A stretch of DNA of 64,000 bases from Stomoxys calcitrans (taxonomy: Eukaryota > Arthropoda > Insecta > Diptera > Muscidae): assembly GCF_963082655.1 (NCBI RefSeq), contig NC_081553.1, positions 34,106,882 to 34,170,881 of the forward strand, in the 5' to 3' direction. A model generated the notes under the pieces. It made no database searches and had not been told where the DNA came from. It saw only the letters and a program-made list of their open reading frames with translations. Each line of letters starts with the position of its first letter. Within the stretch, counting starts at the first letter, position 1. Position numbers and translations under genes: made by a program. Shown here in pieces: positions 1 through 14,400 of this stretch.

Positions 1-10
1 GAGTCAGTTG

Positions 11-292
11 TCAGCCTAGCATATGTGAGCCATTTGTCACGACGGCTTCTATGACGAGTTTGGAATCAGTAAATGATTGCCGGTATTCCAAGGCTCTCTG
101 GTTATAGGTGCCATAACAGGGCAGTATGTCATTGGGAATCCTGCATAATGATTTATTGACATATGGAAGAGACGAACGATGCTCATAAGTATCAGCATGT
201 GGACGTGATGAATAGGCGCTTGCTTCCTGTTCTCTTCTTTTATCTCTTAACCTCCTTATTTCGCTCCTGAGTTCGATTTGAGGACTTACACC
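11..292 (-). other. Unrecognised open frame, possible exon or TE remnant
   Basis: An open minus-strand frame ends at a TGA at 11-13 and runs about 90 codons before entering the DINE-like repeat that starts near 296. The peptide is rich in charged residues at its start (segments such as EIRRLRDKRREQE) and contains no domain I recognise. Composition is less AT-rich than the neighbouring repeats, so it may be the last exon of a gene or a piece of a retroelement gag. The apparent start codon lies inside the repeat and is not credible. No function is proposed. Confidence 0.25.
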
Positions 293-295
293 TTT

Positions 296-1941
296 TTTAA
301 TTTTTATACCCACCACCGAAGGATGGGGGCCTATTCATTTTTTCATTCCGTTTGCAACACATCGAAATATCCATTTCCGACCCTATAAAGTATATATATT
401 CTTGATCAGCGTAAAAATCTAAGACCATCTAGACATGTCCGTCCGTCTGTCCGTATGTCTGTTGAAATCACGCTACAGTCTTTAAAAATAGAGATATTGA
501 GCTGAAATTTTCTTTTTCTTGTCCATAATTCTTTTTTCTTTTTCTTTTTTTGTCCATAAGCAGGTTAAGTTCGAAGATGGGCTATATCGGACTATATTTT
601 GATATAGCCCCCATATAGACCGATCCGCCGATTTAGGGTCTTAGGCCCATAAAAGCCACATTTATTATCCGATTATGTTGAAATTTGGGACAGTGAGTTG
701 TGTTAGGCCCTTCGACATCCTTTGTCAATTTGGCTCAGATCGGTCCAGATTTGGATATAGCTGCCATATAAACCGATCCTCCGATTTAGGGTCTTAGGCC
801 CATAAAAGCCACATTTATGGTCCGATTTCGCTAAAATTTGGGACAGTGAGTTGTCTTAGGCCCTTTGACATGTTTCTTTAATTTGGCCCAGATCGGTTCA
901 GATTTGGATATAGCTGCCATATAGACCGATCCTCCGGTTTAGGGTCTTAGGCCCACAAAAGCCACATTTATTATCCGATTTTGATGAAATTCGGGGCAGT
1001 GAATTGTGTAAGGCCCATCGATATCCTTCGTTAATTTGGCTCAGATCGGTCCAGATTTGGATATAGCTGCCATATAGATCGATCCTCCGATTTATGGTGT
1101 AAGGCCCATAATAGCCACATTCATTATCCGATTTTGCTGAAATTTGGGACAGTGAAATGTGTTAGGCCCTTTGACATATTTCTTCAATTTGGTCCAGATC
1201 GGATCAAATTTGGATATAGCTGCCATATAGACCGATTTCTTGATTTATGGTTTTGGCCCATAAAATGCTCATTTATTGCCCGATGTCCCCGAAATTTGGA
1301 ACAGTGAGTTAAGTTAAGCCCCTTGACATACTTCTGCAATATCGCACAGATCGGTCCAGATTTGGATATAGTTGCCATATAGACCGATATCTAGGTTTTA
1401 GGTTTTGGGGCCATAAAAGACGCATTTATTGTCCGATGTCGCTGAAATTTGAGACAGTGAGTTTGGTTAGGCTCTTCGACGTCCTTCTTCAATTTTGCCC
1501 TGATCGGTCCAGATTTGAATATAGCTGCCATATAGACCGATCTCTGGATTTAAGGTTTTGGGCCCATAAAAGAGGCATTTATTGTCCGATTTCGCCGCAA
1601 TTTGGGACAGTGCTTAGTGTTAGGCTCTTCGACATGTTTATGCAACTTGGCCCAAATCGGTCCAGATTTGGATATAGCTGCCATGTAGACTGATATCTCG
1701 ATTTAAAGTCTTGGCCCCATAAAAGGCGCATTTATAATCCGATTTCACTGAAATTTGACACAGTGACTTATGTTCGGCTTTTCGACATCCGTGTCGTATA
1801 TAGTTCAGATCGGTATGAGGTATATGAGTATAAGGTATGAAATTTTCACCGAATTTTGATGAAAGGTGGTTTACATATATACCCGAGGTGGTGGGTATCC
1901 AAAGTTCGGCCCGGCCGAACTTAACGCCTTTTTACTTGTTT
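296..1941 (+). mobile_element. DINE-1/mini-me-like element, near complete
   Basis: The head motif (ATACCCACCACC...GGATGGGGG) is followed by a short TA tract near 391-400, a conserved core of about 35 bp and a GTCCGTCCGTCTGTCC block near 438-460. Then come about eight tandem units, each with GATTTGGATATAGCTGCCAT, spaced 153 bp where measured (901 to 1054). It ends with GGTGGTGGGTAT, an imperfect TTCGGCC-GGCCGAA hairpin and CTTTTTACTTGTTT near 1941. A TA repeat and a GTCY repeat flanking a conserved core are the hallmark of dipteran mini-me/DINE-1 elements, which are non-autonomous Helitron relatives. Plus orientation here means head to TACTTGTTT tail. Confidence 0.85.
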
Positions 1942-1943
1942 AT

Positions 1944-2340
1944 ATAAAAATTAGAGTACTAGTTTTAGGGGGAACGCCCCAAGAGTACGAAAACCCCGAA
2001 GCGGGCATATAGACCGACCTAAGTAAACGGTTTTAGCAGAGTTTGGAAAGGACACTTGGACCATAGTTTTTAGTTAGGATTCATACTCTGCTCTTAAGTA
2101 CCTTTCATTTAATTCCCATGTTGTATATATCTGTCTTAGGGTTTTGCGATAGGGCCTTCCCCCTTTGTTTAGGGTTATGGGTACATATATGAAGGGCCTT
2201 AACGTTAGGCCTGAGAATCCCAAAACCTTTTGGTTTGATTTTGTTGCGCCGACTCAATTCCAGCATCCTAACTGGGAAATTCCCAATTTCCAGAACATAA
2301 CCGGGAAACCAGACCCACTTCCTAGACCGTGACCCTGAAA
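1944..2340 (-). repeat. Degenerate repeat remnant, 3' flank of protease A
   Basis: No gene is visible. Phrases such as GTACCTTTCATTTAATTCCCAT and GGGCCTTCCCCC resemble, in reverse, the internal units of the CTAG-ended family at 4291-5852, so this is probably an old fragment of it. Confidence 0.35.
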
Positions 2341-2377
2341 TTAATTACACAGTGTTTTTAACATCAAACAATTTTTT

Positions 2378-2383
2378 TTTATT
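2378..2383 (-). promoter_or_regulatory. Putative polyadenylation signal of protease A
   Basis: AATAAA reads on the minus strand about 47 nt downstream of the TAG stop at 2430-2432, a plausible distance for a short 3' UTR. The region is AT-rich, so chance occurrence is possible. Confidence 0.45.
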
Positions 2384-2429
2384 AAATTATTGTGTATAAA
2401 AGTAAAAAAATATAAACATTTAATTATAT

Positions 2430-5400
2430 CTAAAGTACAATTTTATTTGTTATCCAGGGTAAGTAGTTGAGAACATTTGTGTAAATGCCAGGAAAAGCCT
2501 GACGCAAATCGCAGGCAGTACCACCAGATGCCACTATACCGTATTGTATGAAACGTTTAAAGTTTTTGTACTTGGTGAATTGCAGCAAAGGTCCACCACT
2601 ATCGCCACGACAATTATCGCGACCGGTCTTTAAGTCGCCAGCACATAAATGTTTCTTTGGGCTAATGTCAATGGCGAAACGCTCCTGGCATGTGGATAAG
2701 GGCAGACTGTTTACGGTGGCTTTTAGCAGGACATTTGATTTGACACCTACATGTTAAAAATAAAGTAAATACAGATGATACAAATGAAAGGAAATTTAAA
2801 CAAAGTCATGATTCACCTTGCTCAGTGGATCCCCAACCTGCAATAAAGTCTTCATTTTGATTATTAAATCGTCTAGAGTCAGGAGTTATGGGCAAGCATA
2901 TGGGTTTTATATGTTCTGAGGGAAATTGAGGGAAATCATTGAGTTTATACAAATTTTATAGCTATTTTAAATGTATAATACTTTTGAACACCACCTTCCT
3001 ATCTAATTTGATTAGGGCTATATCATTGATACGCTTTCTGGAGTTGAAGTTATATTGGAATGTGTTAGCAATGCCATAGTCTTCCACTGGCGGATTACAT
3101 TCACGAATTTCTCCTCTTGTCATGCAATCTTCAAATGTATCGATGTTATGTTCGCCTAAGCGTACACCGATCCTATAAAGAAAAAGTGAAACTTTATAAA
3201 ATAGCAAGAAGAGTGCTAAGTTCGGCCCGGCCGAATCTTATAAACCCTCCACCATGGATGGAATTTGTCAAGTTCTTGCCCGGTATAATTCAGAAAAACG
3301 CATGAAATCCTCTTTTGAATCGATAGTATTGTCTAAATGATTTAATGTTTGAAGATTATTTCATGCAAATATTGACCGTGACTGTGCCTCAAATGGTCCA
3401 TCTGCTTAGCCCTACCATCTGCTTTGGACGGTATCTGATTAAATGCTTCATTGTTGTCTTCCAATGCCTCCAATGAGGCGGGCTTGTCTGTATAGACATG
3501 ATCTTTAACATAGCCCCTCAAAATATAGTCTAAAGGCGTAAAATCGCACGACCTAAGTGGACAATTGAGCGGACCCGAACGTGAAATAAAATGTTCACCG
3601 AACTCGCCTCTCAATAAGTCCATTGTTACGCGTGCTATGGCACCGTCTTATTGAAACCACATGTCATGCAAGTCAAGCACTTGCATTTTGAGCAAAAAAA
3701 CAGTTGGATATCATTTCACGGTAGCGTTCACCATTCACAGTTACATTACGATTTGCATCATCTTTGAAGAAGTACGGTCCAATGATGCCACCAGCCCATA
3801 AACCACACCAAACTGTGACTTTGACTGGATGCATTGGTAGCTCTTGTAATGCTTCTGGCTTATATTCACTCCCAAATCGACAATTCTGCTTATTTACGTA
3901 CCCATTGAGCCAAAAATGAGCTTCGTCGCTCAATGGAAGAAGCGCGCGATGAACTTTCTTAACAGAGCACACATTTCGATAATAAAATTCAATAATTTGC
4001 CAGCGTTGTTCGTTTGTAAGACGATTCATGGTTAAATCATAGACCGAAATGAAGATGTTTGATGATGAAATAAAACACGAAATGTGCGTGGGCTGTTTAA
4101 ACCAGTGTTGCCAAAAAGATACTAACTAAAAAATCACCCTTTATAATAATATGATTTATTTACTTTCGAGACGCTGATGATTTTTGGTTCGCTGTAAACG
4201 GAGTTTAACTATTTCGCACTATTTTGTACCCACCACCGAAGAACGGGGGCATATTCATTTCGCAACACATCGAAATTTCCAATTCCGACCCTATCTTCTT
4301 ATATATAAAAATCAATTTGCGTTTGTTTGTTTGTGTGTTCCCTATAGACTCAGAAACGGCTGAACCGATTTTCTTGAAACTTTTACAGATGGTGCATAAT
4401 AACCCCGTGGTGAAAATAGGGTACTAAATTTTTTTGATATCTGAAGGGAGGGCGGACCCTCCCCCTTACCCTAATTTTCAGAAACACCAGATCTCGAAGA
4501 TAGGTGGTGCGACTTAAGCAAAATTTTGTGTGCTCTCATATAGTACCCTAAAAATAAAAATTTGCTATCCAAATTTCGGATGGGGTACCTAGGGGGGCTG
4601 CCCCACCCTAAAACCTACCAAACATATATTTAGACCAATCACGACAATATGGGACTCAAATGAAAGGTATTTAGGATGAGGAAAGCGTATCTGATATCCA
4701 ATTGTCGAACCAAGTGCTAGGGGGACCACCCCCAGCCCCAGAACACCCCTAAATCGGACTTATTTACCGACCATGGCAATATGGGACTCAAATGAAAGGT
4801 ATTTGCGAGTAGAATACGAATCTGATATCCAAATATGGAACCAAGTGCTTGGGGGCCGCCTCTCCCCAAAAAACATCTCCCAAAGGGGACAAATTTACGA
4901 CCATAGCAATATGGGGCTCAAATGAAAGGTCTTTGGGAGTAAAGCACGAATCTGATATCAATATTTAGGGAAAAGCTTCTATAGGGCCACGCCACCCCCA
5001 CAACACCACCCAAATAGTAAGTATTTTCTGAATATTGCAATATGAGGCTCAAATAAGAGGGGTTTTAAAGTGGAACATGAATCCAAGGCCAACTCACTGA
5101 GTGGCCGACCATCCCCCAAAACACCCCCCAAGCCGGTCATGTTTGCCGACTATGGAAATATGGGGTTCAAATTAAGGGTATGTAGGAGTAGACCACGTAT
5201 CTGATATCAACATTAGGGGCCAACTGTCTAGCGGACGTCCCACCAATATAATAACCCCCAAGTAGGACGTATTTGCACACCAAGACAATTTGGGCCTTAA
5301 AGAGAGTGGAACTAAATATTCATAGTTTTTAGGACCAATTACCCAAACCGGACATATTTGCTGACTTTTGCAAAAAGGAGTTTAAATGAGATTAGAAAAC

Positions 5401-8400
5401 GAATTTTGAGGGCAATGGCAATATGGGTTCAAATAAATGATATATAGATATTCGAGAATAGAGCACGTTGCTGATATATTTTCCGGGCTTAGTGTTTGGG
5501 GGACCACCCCAATCCCCAAAACACCCCTAAATAGGGCATATTTACCGAACATTTCAATGTGGAGCTTAAATGAAAGGTATTGGGGGGTAGAGCAAGAATT
5601 GATACCCATTTTCGGGACCAATTTTTCGGGGGTACAGGGTGTTGTAGCGGTGCTTTGGGGGACCACGCAATCCCCAAAACACCCCTAAATAGGGCATATT
5701 TACCGACCATGTCAATGTGGAGCTTAAATGAAAGGTATTGGGGGGTAGAGCAAGAATTGATACCCATTTTCGGGACCAATTTTTCGGGGGTACAGGGTGT
5801 TGTGGCGGTGCTTATATCACCGCCACAACACCCTGTACCCCCGAAAAATTGGTAGTGCTTTAAGAGCAGCACTGAATGCGATACTTGATTTTAGTCCTTT
5901 GCACTTGTACGTGGAGAGCGTTGCGTTGAGTACAGTCTGCTGACTGAGAGAGTCAGGAACTGGCGCTCTTCGGATATCGGGCATTCGTTTGTTCTGCGGT
6001 AGGCCGATGGCGTGGGACGACTACATGGCATTGGCATTGGCATTGCCAAACTGATCTTTCTTAGATGCTGGCTTGGGGTTTGTCTTTTGGAGAGGTAGCT
6101 TTAAGGCGGGGAACGTCCCGTATACACTCTATATACACGGATTGGTCTCATATTAATGAGTGAACTGGAGCATGGGTTTTTTTTTTCCTGGGGAATAGAG
6201 AGTCACATAGACTTCTGGTCGGGTGTAATATCTCTCATATCCCTAATATCTCTACACAAAATAAAGAGACAACGTTTCTTAAAAAATTTAAACTAACAAT
6301 TTTTGTAAACAGATGATTGTCATTATTCGATGCATTTAATAGACATGTACTTTAAAAATCTAGGAAATTTGACAATGTTGCTAGCACCATATTGTAAAAA
6401 GAACTTAGTACTGCTTATTTGAAAAAATTCCGTAGTCATTTCACAAAAGTTTTTACAATGGGTTTTGACAACTGTTCGGGCGAAAACTCAAAGTCAGTAC
6501 TAGGCTTTATTAAAATTAGAATTTCAAAATGGATTATCAGAGTGTTAAGTCAATAAATGAAATTTTAGCAAAATTCTAGGAATATTTCTCGATTCATTCT
6601 ACAAATCACTTAATGACTAGCAAAAAAAAAAAATAATAATTATAAATAAAATGTCAATATGGAATAGCAGCGTGTTTAGACAAGAAATGAAATTTTAGCA
6701 AAATTCTACGAATATTTCTCGACTCATTCTACAAATCACTTTATGACTAGCAAACCTAATTAATTTTGTCATAAATTGAATGAAATGTAGGTGTTGCGCG
6801 TGAATAATAACATTTATATGTTAACTAATCCACTTGTTAGCCATTGAAATGTATTCTCTCTACGAACCAGTTTCTTTAATAAAGAAGTAACTTTGTTTAT
6901 AGATCAAAATCAAAACTGTGATTAGTTATTGCTATGTCATGACTAATCAATGTCTCAAAAATATAATTAGAGTAGAACCAAATTCTAAAGAAGATAAATA
7001 TTACAAAACAAGTAAACGAGTGCTAAGTTCGGCCGGGCCGAACTTTGGATGCCCACCACCTCAGGTATATAAAACTCCATAAACTCAATTTCGTCACAAT
7101 CCGGTAAAAATTGGATAACTTAAGCAACCAAATTCGGCACGAACATTGAATGGTCTAATCATTTTGTAGAACAAAAAATTCGTCTTTTTGGCAGATATAT
7201 CCAATTATAAACCTATCTGAACGATATTAAGGTCGGATATCGTGAGGCTCAGAAAAACTCACTGTTTTAAATTTCAGCGTAATCGGGTAGTAAATAAAGT
7301 TTTTATGGGTTTCAGTCCCCTTGTCGGCAGATCGGTCTATATGATAGCTATATCTAAATATAGTGCGATCAGAACAATATTTGGGTCGGATGTTGGGAGG
7401 CTTAAAACTGCGCACTGTTCCAAATTTCAGCGAAATCGGATAAAAAATAAAGCTTTTATGGGCTTCAGACCCATTATCGGCAGATCGGTCTATATGACAG
7501 CTATATCTGAATATAGTCCGATCTGTATCATATTTGGGTCGGATTTTGGGAGGCTTAAAACTGCGCACTGTTCCAAATTTCAGCGAAATCGGGTAATAAA
7601 TAAAGTTTTTATGGGCTTCAGACCCTTTATCGGGAGATCGGTCTAAATGGTAGCTATATCTAAATATAGTCCGATCTAAACCATATTTGGGTCGGATTTT
7701 GGGAGGCTTAAAACTGCGCACTGTTCCAAATTTCCGCGAAATCGGATAAAAAATAAAGCTTTTATGGCCTTCAGACCCTTTATCGGGAGATCGGTCTAAA
7801 TGGTAGCTATATCTAAATATAATCCGATCTGAACCATATTTATGTCAGTGGTCGGAAGGTCTAAAACTACTCACTGTTTCAAATTTCAGCGAAATCGGGT
7901 AATAAATAAAGTTTTTATGGCCTTCAGACCCTTTATCGGGAGATCGGTCTATATGGTAGCTATATCTAAATATAGACCGATCTTAACCATATTTAGGTCA
8001 GATGTCGGGAAGTCTAAAACTACTCACTGTTTCAAATTTCAGCAAAATCGGATGAAAAATATAGTTTTTGTGAGCATTAGACCCTTTTGCCGAAAATCGG
8101 TCTATATAGCAGCAATATGCAAAAAGATCCGATTTGGCCCGTTCAAGAACTTAACCAGCGTACATCAAAAGGACGTATCTGTGCCAAATTTCAGCTCAAT
8201 ATCTCCATTTTTGAAGACTCTAGAGTGATTACAACAGACAGACGGGCAGACATACGGGCATCGTTAAATCGTCTTAAAATTTTACGACGATCCGAAATGG
8301 GAAATTATGGAATCGAATTTGCGGATAAGTTGGATTTGTGATGTCAATATACTGTGGTAATGAAAAGGATATTGAGTGGCTTTTGGAAATGAGACGACGA

Positions 8401-11400
8401 TTTGATTTCTAAAGAAATTAGATTTCGTCCTCAGTTGAATATAATTTGCCTATCTATATAAGCGAGTTGTCAAGTTTTATTATGAATTACTAGCTGAACC
8501 GGGCCCGCTCCGCTGCGCCTTCTTTAACTCTCTAACTCTCTTTTAAGGGTGGAGGCACTTTGTTCTGAATGCGGATATCGAATTCGTGCCATGGTTACTT
8601 GGGCCCAAACTTTAATATCATATTCGTGTTCTGATCTCCAATACCTTTCATTTGATACCCTTATTGTGCCCATCGGACCCACCACTAAGGTGGAAGGTCC
8701 GCCTCTACCCGATATCTTAAAATTATATAGCCTATGTTTCCTTCCACACAAACGTACACAATCTAGGCAAATTTGAAGAAAATCGATTCAGCCAAGTCTC
8801 ATATAGTCTCATGGGTCTAATGGCGTTTTTGAGGAATGGGGTGACCCCCTATACTTCGATCTGATTTTGTATATCAGATTCGAAATCTACTCCCGAATAC
8901 CTTTCATTTGAACCCCATATTGAAATGAACGTCCAATAGGTCTGTTTGGAGGAGTTTTGGGGTTGGGGCGGCCCGATGGGTACTTAGACTCAAATTTTAA
9001 TACCATATTCGTATTCCACTCTCTAATACCTTTCATTTGATACCTACATTCTCCCGATCGGTCCACTTTTGATTTTGGGTTGTGTTTTTGTTGGCATAAT
9101 GGGGAGGGTCCGTCCCCCTTCCGATTGCGACAAATTATATAGCCTATGTTTCCTTCCAACCCAAATTCAAATTTTGCAAATTTTGCCCATAAACATTCCA
9201 CTACGGAACAGGGGCAAACTTCTCACATATCAATGAGTGGAGTCCGAATTGAATTTTTTTTTTTGATGGTCTCGCCAGGATTCGAACCCAGGCGGACATG
9301 CTAACCTCTGCGCTACGGTGGCCTCCTTGCTTCCAAACCAACCTACACAATATGCGAAAATTTCGAGAAATCGTTTTTGCCGTTTTTCAGTCTATACGGA
9401 ATAAACAAACCGAGTCCCATATATCCGTGAGTGGCTAAGGTGCCCATTTTGGGCGTTTTTATGGGGTTGGGGTAAACCCCTATACTTCGACATGATTTTG
9501 TATGCCAGATTCGTTATCTACTTCCGCTTACTTTTCATTTTGATACGCATATTGTCCTTATCGGTCCACTTTTGATTTTGGGTGTTGTTTTTGGGGTAAC
9601 GGTGGAGGGTCCGCCCCCTTCCGTTATCAATAAACTATAAAGCCTACTTCCTACTTCTGACCATATTCGTAATCTACTCCCGAATACCTTTCATTTGAGT
9701 CCCATATGGTCATGATCGTCAAATAAACCTATTTTAAGGGCTTTTGGGACTGGGGCGGCCCCCCAGGTACATGGACCCAACTTTTATTATGAAATTCGTA
9801 CTCTATTTGTGAATAAGTATCATTTGAATCCCATATTGTCCCCTTCGGTCCCCCAAACATACATAGCCTATGTTTCCTTCCGGATCAACCTACACAATCT
9901 GTGAAAATTTCAAGGCAATCGGTTCAGCCGTTTTTGAGTCTATACGGAACAAACAAACACAAATTGAATTTTGAATATAACATTGTTGCTATTGTTACAT
10001 GTAGACTTGCAAAGAGTGCCTTTCAACAACAAATTTGTACTTTGGGTCGTTGAGATTCAAAACAAATTGTTGCAGGAAAATTAACAAGTTTCGTAGTTGT
10101 TTTTTTCGACCAAACTTGTTGTTTCTCAAAATTATTTTTATCTGTGTAGTTACACGTATCAAAATACAACGGCTGCGTTGGCTAGGTCATGTTGGTCAGA
10201 ATGGATGAAGAAGCTTCAGCAACGAAATCTTTTGAAGGCAAACACGGTGGTACCCGCAACCCGGAAAGACCAAAAGCTTGATGGAAAGATCAAGTGGAGA
10301 CACCTCAAAACTTGGTGTGTCAGAGATTTTAGAATGAGCGCAAATGTTCTGCCATAGCCAATTAAAGAAAGAGAGATAAAGAATAGTCAGTCAGCAAAAT
10401 TCTGCCTAATACAGTCCATCATCGGTTGTTCGGTCAATAACGTCATTTATGAATCCAGTTGAACAAAAATTGGATTATGTTTGGTGAGTTGCATTACAAT
10501 GATAATTTAAAAATGCTACCTCTATTCTTTCCTTGAAGAAATCATGAAATGCATTCCCTATTTCTCCATCAATGAATAATTAGTTCTTCCCCAACTCCAA
10601 ATAATAAATAATGTGTGATTTGTCTTGTCAAATCATTTCAATCGTATTTAAATTCCTATACTCCCCTCCATTTCTTGGTACTTACAATGGTGCCACATTG
10701 ACATTGACACAATGAGCTGCTGTCAAAACAAATTGATCGCTTATCAATGAGCCGCCACATTTGAATTGATCGTCGGGGGCGTCATAACTTAGCAAAGCCA
10801 TCCAAGGATATTCATAAAGACCTGTCTCAGTGCCACCGGCAACTTTGTCACCTTGAACTTGACCACATGACAAGCTGTCTAGAATTGCATAACCTTCAAA
10901 TGGATGGGAGAACATTTAAGAAACTGTTGGAAAAGAATTAAAATTTACTTTATAAAATACCTTCTGGATTTAATTGGCTTAAAAAGTCAGCATTTGGATT
11001 AAGTTCCTGATCTGGTTCACTTGCTTTGGTAGGTGTTGGCGCTACTACATTGGCTGGGATGGTACAACAAAGGCGTAGCTGAAATTGTTGAAGATATAGG
11101 AAATAGAATTAGTACATCAATAGATTGCTGTTTCTTGGTTAGCCAATTTATTGTTAGGTTTGTGATGGGTTGCAATATTCTTAAATGTTTATAACCTACA
11201 CCATAACAGTGGTAATGAGTGTCATATCATAATTTGTCGAGCTTGGGCCCGAATTGCCGCATACGTGAACGAGTAAAGCCGTTAGCAATTTCTCTATTTT
11301 GAATTTTTAATATTAAGGAGTGCAAATATTTAAATCGATTTGTGCTAAATCGGATGAGAATTGCGCCCTCTAGAGACTCAAGAAGTCAAGATCCCAGATC

Positions 11401-14400
11401 GGTTTATATGGCAGCTATATCAGGTTATGTACCGATTTGCGCCATACTCATCATAGTTTTTGGAAGTCATAACGAAACACCTCATGCAAAATTTTAGCCA
11501 AATCGGATGAGAATTGCGCCCTCTAGCGGCTCAAGAAGTCAAGATCCAAGATCGGTTTATATGGCACCCATGCCAGGTTATAGACCAATTTAGACCAAAC
11601 TTTGCACAAATGTTGGAAGTGATACCAAAACATCACGTGCAAAATTACAGCCAAATCGGATAAGAATTACGCCATCTAAAAGCTCAAGAAGTCAAGACCC
11701 AAGATCGGTTTATATGACAACTTAATCAGGTTATGAACCGATTTGAGGCATACTTAGCACAGTTGTTGGAAGTGATATCAAAAAACTACGTGTAAAATTT
11801 CAGTCAAATCGGAGGGCAATTGCGCCCTCTAGACGCTCAAGAAGTCAAGACCCACGATCGGTTTATATGACAGCTATATCAGGATATGAACCGATTTGAA
11901 CCTTATTTGAAACAGTTGTTGGAAGTCATAATAAAATACGTCATGCAAAATTTCAGCCAAATCGGATAGGAATTGCGCCCTTTAGAAGCTCATTAAGTCA
12001 AGTCCCCAGATCTGTTTATATGACAACTATATCAGGTTATGAACCGATTTGAACCATACTCGGCACAGTTGTTGGATATCATAACAAAACACGTCGTGCA
12101 AAATTTCATTCCAATCGGATATGAATTGCACACTCTAGAGGCTCAAGAAGTCAAAACCCAAGATCGGTTTATATGGCAGCTATATCAAAACATGGACCGA
12201 TATGGCCCATTTACAATTCCAACTGACCTACAGTAATAATAATTATTTGTGCAAAATTTCAAGTGGCTAGCTTTACTCCTTCGGAAGTTAGCGTGCTTTC
12301 GACGGACGGACGGACATGGCTAGATCGACATGTCACGACGATCAATGTCACGACGATCAAGAATATATATACTTTATGGGGTCTCAGACGAATATTTCGA
12401 GGAGTTACAAATAGAATGACGAAATTATTGTACCTCCTACACATGGTAGAGTGTATAAAAATCATAAAACTTGTACCTTACTTGAAGAAGAAACAAGTAA
12501 GGACTGAAAGATCGGTATACTTATTGCCCGACTTTCGCGGCTTACAGACATCGGCACTTAAGTGGGGACACAATCCCAGACATGAACCAACTTAGGTCGT
12601 GGTATGGAAAACAATTAGGGATTTTATAAATAGCACAGAATTTCTGACTAAGATTTTCTTTTTATACCCACCACCATAGGATGGGGGTATACTAATCTAG
12701 TAGGCGGCTACGGACACTGTGTTATCCTTGATACAATATCCGATGTTCCAGGCAGTGCGGATTACACCCTACCTGAGCTGCTACTAGAGGTTACTTTTTA
12801 TACCCACCACCATAGGATGGAGGTATACTAATCTAGTAGGCGGCTACGGACACTGTGTTATCCTTGATACAATATCCGATGATCCACGCAGTGTGGATTA
12901 CACCCTACCTGAGCCGCGTTTTGATAACAACTACTGTACCATTATTCCTGATAGACCCGATTGGAACTGCGATATCCCTGATAATAGAAGTTACATAGAC
13001 TTCTCTATACGGATGGTTTCAAACTAAACCACCAGGTGGGCTTTGAGGTGTACTCTAAAGATCTAGAACTGGTCATTTTGAAAAGTTTACTCGACCACTG
13101 CAGTGTGTGGTGTCAAGCGGAGATCCTTGCAATTAAGGAAGTGGTGAAATGGCTAAGATATAATGACATTGCGACGATTAGCTTAAAAATCTTCTCAGAC
13201 AGCCATGGAGAACGTATTTCTGCACACAAAAACCGGTCTCGACTGTCGCAGATCTTTCAACGAGATGGCTGGACAGTTCAAAATTCACCGGTGCCGGGCC
13301 ACAGAGATATCCCAGGAAATTCTAAAGCAGACGAGCTTGCGAGACTAGAAACTAACCTACACATTCCAGGGATACTGGAATCTTTGGGTATGCCTGTAGC
13401 GACATGTAAGCTAAGTTTTCAGAACCACGCCCGAAAGACAACGAAAGAAAGATGGTCACAAAGAGGGGGCTGTGAGCACCCCAAAACTATGTGGCCTAAT
13501 CTAGACTTGAAGAAGTCTACTTCTTTGCCGGCATTGGCACTGTCTAATCAGAAAACATGCTGACAGACTGAAGGTTGCCAGCAACGACTTTTGCAAAAGC
13601 TTTGAGGACATCGAAAAAGAAGAGACTATAGAACACCTTCTGTGTGTGTGTCCCGCACTGGCAGTCAGAAGGAGTTCCACTTTAGGTTCTCATTTCTTTG
13701 AGAACCTGTCTGATTTAGCGGATGTGAACATTCGCAAGTTATTGGGCTTTTTAAAGCGATATGGGTGGTTCAACGATAGGAACTAGAAGGCATCTTCCTT
13801 CTTCTGTTCCTGTGGTATCACAATGGACGAAAACGTCTAAGTGAGCCTGATGGCAGACTCCCACTTAAACTTAACCTAGCCTAACCTAACCTACTAATCT
13901 TGTCATTCCGTTTGGAACACCTCAAAATATTGATCTATGACCCCATAAAGTGTATATACTCTTGATCGTCTCGACATTCTGAGTCGAACTAGCCATGGTT
14001 TAAAATTGGTCCATTACCTGATATAGCTGTCATATAAACCGATCTGGGGACTTGACTTCTTGAGCTTCTAGAGGGCGCAATTCTTATCCCATTTGGCTGA
14101 AATTTTGCATGAGGTATTTTATTATGACTTTCAACAACTGTGCCACACAAGGTTCAAATCGGTTCATAACCTGATATAGCTGCCATATAATCCGATCTGG
14201 GGACTTGACTTTTTGAGCCTCTAGAGGTCGCAATTATTATCCGATTTGCCTGAAAGACGGATCCTCTTATTACCATCAACATACGTGTTTATTAGGCTCT
14301 GAATCGGTCTATAGTCTGATACAGCTCCCATATAAATCGATCTCTCTATATTACTTCTTGAGCCTCTAGAGGGCGCAACTCTTATTCGAATTGGCTGACA

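Noticed and set aside
5489..5872. 127-codon minus-strand frame with Pro/Thr-rich repeats
   Set aside because: It arises from two nearly identical repeat units and the hairpin of the Helitron-like element.
7227..7721. 164-codon minus-strand and 134-codon plus-strand frames over the same DNA
   Set aside because: Both follow the 153-bp tandem period. Overlapping open frames on both strands are expected from such repeats.
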